Notes: generated by a model not told the origin, from the sequence alone. Positions 1 to 5,772 are shown, counted from the stretch's first letter. The stretch is DNA of 7,085 nucleotides from an uncultured Collinsella sp. (GCA_902465105.1 CABQLM010000081.1:1-7085); one strand, 5' to 3'. Numbers and translations: made by a program.

Positions 1-26
1 GGCCCGTGGGTTATACCCTAAGAGCA

Positions 27-49
27 AACCACCCTTTTTAAGGGTGGTT
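27..49 (+). terminator. Terminator-like hairpin of the gene upstream of the window
   Basis: A perfect 10-bp inverted repeat (AACCACCCTT at 27-36 and its complement at 40-49) closes on a TTT loop. No real T-tract follows (CTGATT), so it is a weaker match to a Rho-independent terminator than the hairpin at 1306-1368. Its position before the first promoter fits transcript-end insulation. A TAA at 19-21 could end an upstream gene, but too little of it is visible to call. Confidence 0.5.
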
Positions 50-74
50 CTGATTATGCGCAACCAACGATTGC

Positions 75-103
75 TTGGCAGCCCGCGTACCCGCGGCCAT
101 ACT
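75..103 (+). promoter_or_regulatory. Candidate sigma70-type promoter with a dyad in its spacer
   Basis: TTGGCA (75-80, 5 of 6 to the -35 consensus) lies 17 bases before CATACT (98-103, 4 of 6 to the -10 consensus). Transcription would begin near 110, about 29 bases before the regulator's ATG. The spacer holds a perfect 5-bp dyad, CCGCG (83-87) and CGCGG (92-96), which could be an operator. The promoter call rests on motif matching only. Confidence 0.4.
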
Positions 104-138
104 TTAACCAGCGAACAAACCCGCAGGAAGGAGCCGCT

Positions 139-963
139 ATGGCCTTTGCAGAAAAGCTCATTGCCATCCGTCGCGCCCATCACCTTACCCAAGAGCAGCT
201 CGCCGCCAAGCTCTTCGTCACACGCCAAGCCGTCAGCCGCTGGGAGCGCGGCGAGGTCACACCGGGCATCGACATGATGAAGCTCATTGCCGCCGTAAAC
301 GGAGAACCGCTGTCCCACCTGCTCGAAATGCCCGAGCACTATTGCCAGAGCTGTGGCAGGATACTCACGCCCGAGGACTGCGGCACCGATGCTGCGGACA
401 CCGCGACCGATCATTACTGCAAGTGGTGCTACGACCACGGCGAGTACACCTACGAGACCACGATGGAGGCGATGATCGAGGATTGTGCCCCGCGGCTGGC
501 GCAAAACACCGGTATGTCGCTCGACGAAGCCGTCTCGCTCATGGGCGCCGTGCTGCCGCAACTGGAGCGCTGGCGCACCGTGCAGAAAAACGAGGAGCGC
601 TACGGCGCCGAAGCCCGGAAGCGCTACGGAAACGAGGCGATCGACGCAGCAAACGAGGCGCTGCTGGACATGGACCCCGAGACATGGAACGACATGAAGG
701 AACTTGAACACGCTGTTCTGGGTCAGCTTTCGATTGCCATGGGCATTGGCGACCCAGAGAGCAACGAGGCCCGCAAACTTGTCGCAATGCACCGTCGATG
801 GATTGGCCTTAACTGGGGACACGAACCCCAAGACGAAGCATACCTAGGCCTCGCCCACGGCTATCTTGCCGACAAGCGCTTTATCGACTACTACGACAAG
901 CCCTGCGGTACCGGAGCCACGGCGTTTCTGGTCCAAGCTATCGAGTCGTCGGCTCACGCATAG
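139..963 (+). CDS. XRE-family regulator with zinc ribbon and TipAS-like drug-sensing domain
   Basis: This 274-residue protein is a predicted cytoplasmic one-component transcription regulator. Residues 5-60 are a helix-turn-helix of the HTH_3/XRE type (LTQEQLAAKLFVTRQAVSRWERG, given by its core TRQAVSRWERG). Residues 68-100 form a putative zinc ribbon with C69-x2-C72, C81 and C94-x2-C97. Residues 150-272 match the TipAS antibiotic-recognition fold: HRRWI at 218-222, then YLGLAHGYLADKRF ending at 248 and TAFLVQAIES near the end. In TipAL this domain follows a MerR DNA-binding part and binds thiopeptides covalently through a cysteine in the CLGEMY segment; here the aligned position is glycine (G237), so covalent capture is unlikely. 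The start is fixed by AGGAAGGAG at 125-133. The glutaredoxin gene follows after 51 bases and is probably co-transcribed. The ligand is unknown; domain calls are confident, regulatory targets are not. Confidence 0.9.
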   Translation: MAFAEKLIAIRRAHHLTQEQLAAKLFVTRQAVSRWERGEVTPGIDMMKLIAAVNGEPLSHLLEMPEHYCQSCGRILTPEDCGTDAADTATDHYCKWCYDHGEYTYETTMEAMIEDCAPRLAQNTGMSLDEAVSLMGAVLPQLERWRTVQKNEERYGAEARKRYGNEAIDAANEALLDMDPETWNDMKELEHAVLGQLSIAMGIGDPESNEARKLVAMHRRWIGLNWGHEPQDEAYLGLAHGYLADKRFIDYYDKPCGTGATAFLVQAIESSAHA

Positions 964-1014
964 ACCGCGGCGGCTTTGGGTATTTCAATCGAAACCTCAA
1001 CCGATTGGAGACCT

Positions 1015-1260
1015 ATGGCTACTGATCACGAGCTCGCACTGTACGTTATGACCGGCTGCCCGTATTGCATAAAGGTCAAGCGCTTTCTGGCCGATAACGG
1101 CGTGACCATTCCCGGACGCAATATCTCGACCGACCCCGAAGCCGAGCAGACACTCATCGCCGTCGGCGGAAAACGCCAGGTTCCCTGCCTGTTCATCGAC
1201 GGCAAGCCACTCTACGAGTCGAGTGACATCATCACGTGGGTACAAAAGAACCTGCTCTAG
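1015..1260 (+). CDS. Glutaredoxin-family thiol oxidoreductase
   Basis: This 81-residue protein is a minimal single-domain glutaredoxin, the usual size for the family, with no signal peptide. The dithiol active site is CPYC at residues 15-18, after the first beta strand (LALYVMTG). The cis-proline strand QVPCLFIDG has P57, and the ESSDI segment at 68-72 matches the usual thiol-ligand turn. It would reduce disulfides or mixed disulfides in the cytoplasm. An upstream in-frame TTG at 976 would add 13 residues that do not fit the fold; ATG at 1015 is chosen because GGAG (1007-1010) sits just before it and the fold begins there. It lies 51 bases downstream of the regulator and ends before a strong terminator, so the two probably form one transcript. 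Whether its cofactor is glutathione or another thiol cannot be seen. Confidence 0.9.
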   Translation: MATDHELALYVMTGCPYCIKVKRFLADNGVTIPGRNISTDPEAEQTLIAVGGKRQVPCLFIDGKPLYESSDIITWVQKNLL

Positions 1261-1305
1261 CACGCGCATTTCAACCGGGCCACCCCAACCCATACGGCCC
1301 AAACA

Positions 1306-1368
1306 TGTACGCCAGCATCCAAAGTCGACATTTTTCGACATCTTTGGATGCTGGCGTACAGCTTTTTT
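1306..1368 (+). terminator. Strong Rho-independent terminator after the glutaredoxin gene
   Basis: Two perfect 19-bp arms (1306-1324 and 1342-1360, core GCCAGCATCC / GGATGCTGGC) flank a 17-base loop and are followed by GC and six T (1363-1368). The loop is itself built of a direct repeat, TCGACAT-TTT-TCGACAT (1325-1341), whose TCGA cores can extend the stem. It starts 45 bases after the glutaredoxin stop. The stem is longer than most terminators need, so it may belong to a dispersed repeat family. Confidence 0.8.
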
Positions 1369-1422
1369 GCATGGGCCCGGCACAGGTGATTCGTTTTTCT
1401 CCGTCCCGAGGGGTCAAACGAA

Positions 1423-1458
1423 AGGGCGTGGGTGACTCGCTCTAGCCACCCACGCCCT
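1423..1458 (-). terminator. Hairpin terminator candidate for the minus-strand mini-ORF
   Basis: A perfect 12-bp stem (1423-1434 with 1447-1458, core GGGCGTGGGTG) has a 12-base loop. Read on the minus strand the stem runs into TTTCGTTTG, an interrupted T-tract; on the plus strand it is followed by AAATTG, so termination favours the minus direction. The stop codon of the mini-ORF (1459-1457) overlaps the foot of the stem. Confidence 0.45.
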
Positions 1459-1552
1459 AAATTGAACAAATGCGCTTAGCGATGTAGCTCACCGTCAGCG
1501 TGACCTGCGGCGGCTCTGCGATGTACCCCCCCTAGACATGACTCGATTCCAT
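1457..1552 (-). other. Candidate small peptide ORF interrupted by an in-frame amber codon
   Basis: On the minus strand a perfect AAGGAGGT (1565-1558) stands 5 bases before ATG (1552-1550). The frame reads MESSHV, then TAG (1534-1532), then continues open for 24 codons (beginning GGYIAEPP, ending YIAKRICSI) to a second TAG at 1459-1457, which abuts a hairpin. The amber codon joins a run of seven G (plus-strand C 1526-1532). A second ATG at 1539-1537 in another frame (MSRGG...) would enter the long frame if the run had one more G. I do not recognise the peptide. It could be a decayed small gene, a slippage-controlled peptide, a six-codon leader peptide, or chance; the Shine-Dalgarno and terminator spacing argue mildly against chance. 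Confidence 0.3.
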
Positions 1553-1566
1553 ACCTAACCTCCTTA

Positions 1567-1588
1567 AAGAATGTCTGAAGAATGTCTG
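1567..1588. repeat. Two perfect tandem copies of an 11-bp repeat
   Basis: AAGAATGTCTG occurs at 1567-1577 and again at 1578-1588 without a gap, a period of about one helical turn. On the minus strand the copies (CAGACATTCTT) end one base before the Shine-Dalgarno of the mini-ORF. Helically phased direct repeats often mark activator sites, but here the position would be within or next to the 5' leader. Confidence 0.75.
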
Positions 1589-1788
1589 CAAATTTTGATA
1601 AAACAATCATGACCGTGGCGAGGCATTTCCTTCGACTTGTTGAGCGGCCTACACGCGCATTAGCGGAAAATGGGTTGTGCAACGATCGTCTTTTCGGTGA
1701 TTGTTTAAGTGCAAGTTGGTATCATGTGCAAGCCAAAGGCCTGCGTCGACCTGCTCTTATGTCGGAATAAATTGTAACCGGGGGTATA

Positions 1789-2526
1789 ATGAGGCCTATC
1801 GCGTACATACGCACTGACCTGCCGCAGAAGTTCGGCATTCCGCGCAACAGCTTTTTGGCGCCCCATCTGCAGGGACGCATCGTTTTTGAGCCGGAATTTG
1901 CCTCCAATGCAGCGGTTGAGGGTCTGGACTCCTTCTCTCACCTATGGCTGCTGTGGCGCTTCGAAAACGGAACGCCCGGTGGCACGGCTAAGGACATAGC
2001 TGCCGATGCCAGGTCGCAGGACAGGTCCGGCACCAACGTCAAGTGGTCGAAGACTGTGCGCCCGCCGCGTCTGGGCGGAGCCGAGCGCGTGGGCGTGTTT
2101 GCCACGCGGAGCCCGTTTCGCCCTAATCCCATCGGTCTTACCTGCGTCAAGCTCGACCGTGTCGAGCTCACCGACGATGGTCCGATCATCCATGTGCTGG
2201 GGGCCGACCTTCGTGACGGCACGCCCATCTACGATATCAAGCCATACATTTCGTTTGCGGACTGTCATTCAGATGCGATCGGCGGTTGGATTGAGGATGC
2301 TCCGTGGCAAGAGCTCGATGTTGAGTTTCCGCAAGCGCTGCAAGATATGGTCCCGCCCGAAAAGCTCCCCGGCTTGGTCGAGGTCCTCCGCCAAGATCCG
2401 CGCCGCGCGGGTAGCAAGCATGAGCCAAACCGTGTTTATCACATGGCATACGCCGGACTCGACGTGTCTTTTACCGTTGACGGAACCAGGCTGACGGTGG
2501 TCGCCGTCAACGAGGCGCAGGACTAA
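1789..2526 (+). CDS. trmO: tRNA (N6-threonylcarbamoyladenosine(37)-N6)-methyltransferase TrmO
   Basis: This 245-residue protein is a full-length member of the TrmO (YaeB/TsaA) family, which uses S-adenosylmethionine to methylate t6A37 of threonine tRNA to m6t6A, tuning decoding. The N-terminal beta-barrel domain starts at once (PIAYIRTDLPQKFGIPR, residues 3-19) and contains FSHLWLLWRF (49-58), the signature VGVFATRSPFRPNPIGL (101-117) and DGTPIYDIKPYI (143-154). A C-terminal domain follows, with RQDPRRAG (201-208) and VYHMAYAGLDVSFTV (216-230). ATG at 1789 is supported by GGGGG (1780-1784) and because the family motif begins two residues later. A perfect TATAAT (1785-1790) overlaps this start codon and is probably chance. 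It stands 113 bases before the PatB-like gene, and co-transcription is possible. Assignment is firm; activity on tRNA is from family knowledge. Confidence 0.93.
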   Translation: MRPIAYIRTDLPQKFGIPRNSFLAPHLQGRIVFEPEFASNAAVEGLDSFSHLWLLWRFENGTPGGTAKDIAADARSQDRSGTNVKWSKTVRPPRLGGAERVGVFATRSPFRPNPIGLTCVKLDRVELTDDGPIIHVLGADLRDGTPIYDIKPYISFADCHSDAIGGWIEDAPWQELDVEFPQALQDMVPPEKLPGLVEVLRQDPRRAGSKHEPNRVYHMAYAGLDVSFTVDGTRLTVVAVNEAQD

Positions 2527-2580
2527 TCGGCCATTCGTCTGCACCCGCCAAATTCAACGCCAAACCCCATGCCAAAATCG

Positions 2581-2633
2581 CCCGTGCTGGTGGACAATAG
2601 CGCCTACCAAAACAATCAACCTTGCACGGGGGG
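2581..2633 (+). promoter_or_regulatory. Possible SD-sequestering leader hairpin of the PatB-like gene
   Basis: CCCGTGC (2581-2587) is perfectly complementary to GCACGGG (2624-2630), which overlaps the G6 ribosome-binding tract (2628-2633) of the next gene. A nested 6-bp stem (2588-2593 with 2604-2609, one G-U pair) stacks directly on the outer one. Folded this way, the leader would hide part of the Shine-Dalgarno. It matches no riboswitch class I know and could be chance. Confidence 0.3.
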
Positions 2634-2639
2634 CTCAGC

Positions 2640-3851
2640 ATGAAATACGACTTTACCTCGCTTATCAATCGACACAACATGGACGCCATCGCCGTTGACT
2701 CTTGGGGTGAGATCCCCGGTATGGCTCCGAACGCACCCGACGAGGGCTTCGATCGCATTCCCATGTGGGTGGCCGACATGAACTTTGCCACGGTGCCCAC
2801 GGTCCAAGAACACATCATTCAGCGCGCGCAGCACCCCATGTTTGGCTATTTCAATCCGAGCGACGAGTACTTTGACCGCATCATCGAATGGCAGAGCCGC
2901 CGCAATGGTGTCGAGGACCTTCTCCCTGAGCATATCGGCTACGAAAACGGCGTGCTGGGCGGTGTCGTGTCGACGTTGCGCGCGTATGTCCAGCCGGGCG
3001 ATGCGGTGCTGGTCCACAGCCCCACCTACATCGGCTTTACCAAGTCCATCGAGGCCGCGGGCTATCGCATTGTCCACAGCCCACTTAAACTCGACGACCA
3101 GGGCGTGTGGCGCATGGACTTTGAGGACATGGAGCGCAAACTCGCCCAAAACCACATTCATGCCGCGGTGTTCTGCTCGCCGCACAATCCCTGCGGCCGC
3201 GTATGGGAGCGCGATGAGATCGAGCGCGCCATGGACATCTACCGCCAGCACGATTGCGTGGTGATCTCGGACGAGATTTGGTCCGATATCATTCTGCCGG
3301 GTCACAAGCATATCCCGACGCAGTCGGTGAGCGAGGATGCCCGCATGCGCACGGTTGCCCTCTATGCGCCGAGCAAGACGTTTAACCTAGCGGGTCTGGT
3401 CGGCAGCTACCACATCATCTACAACGAGACGCTGCGCGACCGCATGTGCGCCGTGTCTAACAAGACCCATTACAACGAGATGAATGTCCTTTCGATGCAT
3501 GCGCTTATCGGTGCCTACCAGCCGCAGGGCTACGAGTGGGTGGACGAGCTCAACCAGGTGCTTGCCGGCAATATCGAGTACTTCTGCACGTATGCAGAAA
3601 AACATTGGAAGGGCGTCGCGTTTTCGCGTCCGCAGGGAACCTATATGGTGTTTCTGGACTGCACCGAGTGGTGTCGCGAGCATGGCCGTGATATTCAGTG
3701 GCTGCTCGACGAGGGCGCCCGCGTGGGCGTGGGGTATCAGGATGGCCGTCCGTTCCACGGGCCCTGCCACATTCGCGTGAATCTGGCGCTGCCGCTTTCG
3801 CGCGTAAAGGAAGCGTGCGACCGCCTAGACCGCTACGTTTTTGGGGTATAG
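2640..3851 (+). CDS. MalY/PatB-family PLP-dependent aminotransferase or C-S lyase
   Basis: This 403-residue fold-type I PLP enzyme is of normal family length. MalY/PatB proteins cleave cystathionine or cysteine conjugates to a thiol, ammonia and a keto acid, and some members act as aminotransferases. Visible landmarks are MWVADMNFATVP (42-53), the substrate-loop region FGYFNPSDEY (68-77), SPHNPCGR with N183, SDEIWSD with D211 contacting the pyridine nitrogen, the Schiff-base lysine K246 in APSKTFNLAG (243-252), and R379 in HIRVNLALP for the substrate carboxylate. All key residues are present. ATG at 2640 is chosen over a TTG at 2622 because G6 (2628-2633) is spaced 6 bases before it and MKYDFTSLINRH is the usual family N-terminus. 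The gene is convergent with the NimA-like gene, with 96 bases between stop codons. Exact substrate cannot be read from sequence; a cystathionine beta-lyase role in methionine synthesis is the leading guess. Confidence 0.92.
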   Translation: MKYDFTSLINRHNMDAIAVDSWGEIPGMAPNAPDEGFDRIPMWVADMNFATVPTVQEHIIQRAQHPMFGYFNPSDEYFDRIIEWQSRRNGVEDLLPEHIGYENGVLGGVVSTLRAYVQPGDAVLVHSPTYIGFTKSIEAAGYRIVHSPLKLDDQGVWRMDFEDMERKLAQNHIHAAVFCSPHNPCGRVWERDEIERAMDIYRQHDCVVISDEIWSDIILPGHKHIPTQSVSEDARMRTVALYAPSKTFNLAGLVGSYHIIYNETLRDRMCAVSNKTHYNEMNVLSMHALIGAYQPQGYEWVDELNQVLAGNIEYFCTYAEKHWKGVAFSRPQGTYMVFLDCTEWCREHGRDIQWLLDEGARVGVGYQDGRPFHGPCHIRVNLALPLSRVKEACDRLDRYVFGV

Positions 3852-3925
3852 GGGTCGCACGATTCGGGTACCGCGGCTTGCGCCCATGTCGTCAATGTGC
3901 GTGGGCGCATAGAGCGCAGAGGGTT

Positions 3926-3957
3926 GCGAGCGCGTTTTCCACGTTCGCTACTTTTCT
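3926..3957 (+). terminator. Weak terminator candidate between convergent genes
   Basis: GCGAGCG (3926-3932) pairs with CGTTCGC (3942-3948), including one G-U pair, around a 9-base loop, followed by TACTTTTCTT. It would end plus-strand transcription from the PatB-like gene and overlaps the stop codon of the minus-strand gene. The stem is short and the T-tract broken. No matching hairpin is visible for the minus-strand gene. Confidence 0.3.
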
Positions 3958-4427
3958 TGAATTTGCTTGCCGCAAAGGTGCTCAATCGTAATTTCATACA
4001 GTTGGACGCCTCTGATACTTTGCTTGATTTCCTCTTCGACCTCTTCGGCAGAAGGATAGTACTTGAGGGCAAACTGTCGGACTTTGTCTTCGACAAACGC
4101 CGGGTCATCGTTCACGAGGCGGCAACGGCCAAAAACCACGGTGCTCTGAACATAGGGTGCCCAGTCGTCGTCTTTATACCAATCGTTGCCATAGACGGTA
4201 AAGCAGACTTTGTCACTGCGTTTGAGTGCATCGACCTTATGCCCCGCCTTGGCTCCATGAAAGTAAATTTTGTTGTGCTCGGGGTCAAAGTAGTAGTTAA
4301 CGGGAATGGCGTAAGGATAGCCGTCGTCTCCGTTGACGGCAAAAATGCCGCGTTTGCAATTAACGAGCAGCTCTCGTGCCTCTTGATCGGTGATAGCACG
4401 CTTCTTTCTGCGAAGAGGTCTAAACAT
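3948..4427 (-). CDS. NimA-like pyridoxamine 5'-phosphate oxidase-family flavoprotein
   Basis: This 159-residue protein has the split-barrel flavin-binding fold of the PNPOx/NimA group. Recognisable parts are the N-terminal helix ITDQEARELLVNCKRGIFAVNGDDG (12-36, core ARELLVNCKRGIFAV), the strand pair GYPYAIPVNYYFD (36-48), IYFHGAKAGHKVDAL (54-68), which in the family contacts the FMN phosphate, and VCFTVYG (74-80). The C-terminal part (110-148) is helical, then a strand (VQLYEITIEHLCGK). Relatives reduce 5-nitroimidazole drugs to non-toxic amines or act as general flavin reductases; which applies here is unknown. An AAGGAAG-type Shine-Dalgarno lies 6 bases before the ATG. It is a single-gene transcript, opposed by the PatB-like gene on one side and divergent from the channel remnant on the other, with a palindrome at 4480-4496 in its upstream region. 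Confidence 0.88.
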   Translation of the reverse strand: MFRPLRRKKRAITDQEARELLVNCKRGIFAVNGDDGYPYAIPVNYYFDPEHNKIYFHGAKAGHKVDALKRSDKVCFTVYGNDWYKDDDWAPYVQSTVVFGRCRLVNDDPAFVEDKVRQFALKYYPSAEEVEEEIKQSIRGVQLYEITIEHLCGKQIQEK

Positions 4428-4479
4428 CGTGGACTTCCTTTCTTTCCGCGTGCTGCGTGCACGACGGTGGGCGGTGTGT

Positions 4480-4496
4480 CTATATCAAGATACTAG
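4480..4496 (-). promoter_or_regulatory. Imperfect palindrome upstream of the NimA-like gene
   Basis: CTATATC-AA-GATACTAG forms a dyad (TATC/GATA core, CTA/TAG flanks with one extra base) about 53 bases before the ATG. It is the most AT-rich spot in a GC-rich intergenic region, so it may be a repressor operator or part of the promoter. I cannot place a convincing -35/-10 pair around it. Confidence 0.3.
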
Positions 4497-4685
4497 TTCA
4501 GGCTGTGAGGCCGACGGGAACGCCCCGTTTTCCGCAGATTGAAACGTGCTCTTGTTTGTCGCGGGAGGATTGTTCCTCACAACCCGTCGTTTAGAAGCGT
4601 TCTTGATGATTGGTTCCGTTTGCAGGGGAGGCGTGGGACAATACCGACCAAAAGCGATTGATTGTCCTGAAAAAAAGGGGTCTCG

Positions 4686-5111
4686 ATGAAAAAGCTGAGG
4701 ACGCTGGCCGATGTGTTGCGTCAGGCCGGTTTCGTGCGTATCACGGGCCTATTTCTCGTCTTTTAACTTCTGTGTTCAACGGCCGTCTGGCTCTCTGAGC
4801 CCACGACCCTAACGTTTGGCGATGGACTTTGGTTTAGCTTTGAGACGGTCTCGACCATCGGCTTTGGTGACATTCCGGCCGAGACACCGGTCGCCCGTGC
4901 CATCACGGTCGTCCTGAGCGTTATTAGCATTTTTTACATCGCCATGCTCACGGGCGTGGCGGTGAGCTACTGCAATACGCTCATCAAGATGCGCCAAAAG
5001 GACACCATGGCGCGCTTTATGGACGATCTTGAGCGCTTGGAAGAGCTTGACCGCGATGAACTTGCCGATTTGTCGCGACGCGTGCGCGAGTACCGTCGTC
5101 GGCAGCGCTAA
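4686..5111 (+). pseudogene. Two-TM potassium-channel-type gene broken by an in-frame TAA
   Basis: The frame opens at ATG 4686 behind a good ribosome-binding site (AAGGGG, 4675-4680) and reads 26 codons into the first membrane helix (ending ITGLFLVF), then meets TAA at 4764-4766. The same frame continues without further stops to TAA 5109-5111, giving 141 codon positions. The downstream part is unmistakable: rest of TM1 (28-36), pore helix and selectivity filter TVSTIGFGD (54-62), TM2 (73-96), and a charged, probably coiled-coil tail (108-141, e.g. FMDDLERLEELDRDEL). This is the Ion_trans_2 fold, a small K+ channel subunit acting as a tetramer in the membrane. No ATG, GTG or TTG occurs in frame between the stop and the filter, so re-initiation cannot rescue the pore. 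One substitution (for example TTA to TAA) explains the lesion, so it is recent or a sequencing error. The LOG gene follows 36 bases later. Confidence 0.85.
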
Positions 5112-5147
5112 GACGAACGTCGCGCGTCACGATGAGGGGGACTGAAC

Positions 5148-5681
5148 ATGAATATCACCGTGTATCTGGGTGCCAGTGCCGGCAACGACCCGGCGTTTCT
5201 GCCCGCGGTGCGGGAGCTGGGCGACTGGATTGGCGCCAATGGGCACGCGCTGGTATACGGCGGGTCCAAGTCGGGACTGATGGGCGCGCTCGCCGATAGC
5301 GTACTTAATGCCGACGGGCACGTGACGGGTGTGGAGCCGAGCTTTTTTATCGAGGCCGAGTTTCAACATGACGGTATCGACGACCTCATCGTGACGAGCG
5401 ATATGGCGGAGCGTAAAGCAAAGATGATCGAGCTCGGCGATGCGTTCATTGCCTTTCCCGGCGGCACGGGAACGCTCGAGGAGATTGCCGAGGTTATGTC
5501 CGCGGTGTCGTTGGGGCACCTGAGTGCTCCGTGCATCCTGTATAACTTGGACGGTTACTACAACGACCTCAAGGCGCTGCTCGGACACATGATCGATAAG
5601 GGCTTATCGAGCCCGCGGCGCCAACAGGGCATCTACTTTGCCGAGGACCTGCACGAGATTGCCTCGATTATCAACGGATAA
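5148..5681 (+). CDS. LOG-family nucleotide 5'-monophosphate phosphoribohydrolase
   Basis: This 177-residue Rossmann-like protein belongs to the LOG (TIGR00730) family, first known from cytokinin-activating enzymes, which hydrolyse N6-modified AMP or AMP to free base and ribose 5-phosphate. The nucleotide-binding glycine motif is VYGGSKSGLMGALAD (36-50), where the usual GGG appears as GGS. The catalytic part is MAERKAKM (86-93, R89) followed by FPGGTGTLEE (103-112), the PGGxGTxxE hallmark with E111/E112. No signal peptide or membrane segment is seen; it should be cytoplasmic and dimeric. ATG at 5148 is set by GAGGGGG (5134-5140). It is 36 bases after the broken channel gene, probably in the same transcript, and 125 bases before the ClC gene. 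Its physiological role in bacteria that do not make plant hormones is open. Confidence 0.92.
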   Translation: MNITVYLGASAGNDPAFLPAVRELGDWIGANGHALVYGGSKSGLMGALADSVLNADGHVTGVEPSFFIEAEFQHDGIDDLIVTSDMAERKAKMIELGDAFIAFPGGTGTLEEIAEVMSAVSLGHLSAPCILYNLDGYYNDLKALLGHMIDKGLSSPRRQQGIYFAEDLHEIASIING

Positions 5682-5740
5682 GCCTTGAGCCTGTCCCGCT
5701 GTGGCCCCCGGTGGCGCCGTTTGCAGCGCGGATGGTTGGC

Positions 5741-5772
5741 TTGTCTGGGCCACATTCGCTCTAAAATAAAAT
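5741..5772 (+). promoter_or_regulatory. Possible promoter of the ClC-type gene
   Basis: TTGTCT (5741-5746) is followed by overlapping TAAAAT boxes at 5762-5767 and 5767-5772 (spacers of 15 or 20 bases, neither ideal). The AT-rich island stands out in a GC-rich gap, which supports an independent start. An 8-bp inverted repeat (TGTGGCCC 5700-5707, GGGCCACA 5747-5754) surrounds the -35 box and could be an operator or a leftover terminator of the LOG gene. Confidence 0.25.

Larger units (their letters stand above)
1261..1788. other. 528-base intergenic region without a conventional gene
   Basis: Between the glutaredoxin and trmO no reading frame on either strand resembles a known protein. Contents from left to right: the glutaredoxin terminator (1306-1368), a 7-bp inverted repeat TTCGTTT/AAACGAA (1390-1396 and 1416-1422), a 12-bp hairpin (1423-1458), a minus-strand mini-ORF (1457-1552) with its Shine-Dalgarno (1558-1565), an 11-bp tandem repeat (1567-1588), and about 200 bases of more AT-rich sequence before trmO. 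The last part should hold the trmO promoter, but I find no convincing -35/-10 pair in it. Confidence 0.7.

Noticed and set aside
1457..1552. Reading the mini-ORF as a PqqA-like RiPP precursor because of its VSYIAKR ending
   Set aside because: The Glu that cross-links to Tyr in PqqA is absent and no radical SAM or other Pqq-type gene is nearby.
1457..1552. Pyrrolysine or other stop-codon recoding at the amber codon
   Set aside because: No pyl gene or recoding element is visible in the window and the flanking genes use TAG as ordinary stops.
1582..1770. 62-codon plus-strand frame before trmO (MSANFDKTIM...)
   Set aside because: No convincing ribosome-binding site, atypical codon use and no recognisable motif; probably chance openness in the more AT-rich part of the intergenic region.
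1785..1790. Perfect TATAAT overlapping the trmO start codon
   Set aside because: A promoter here would start transcription inside the gene, after the only start that fits the family; no -35 box at proper distance (TCGGAA at 17 bases).
2616..3311. Minus-strand open frame of 231 codons opposite the PatB-like gene
   Set aside because: Antisense shadow; the plus-strand protein has all PLP-enzyme landmarks.
3896..3910. TGCG/CGCA hairpin after the PatB-like gene
   Set aside because: Four base pairs and no T-tract; not enough to call a terminator.
4514..4531. ACGGG/CCCGT hairpin followed by TTTT as a plus-strand terminator
   Set aside because: Only a 5-6 bp stem, and no plus-strand gene ends nearby.
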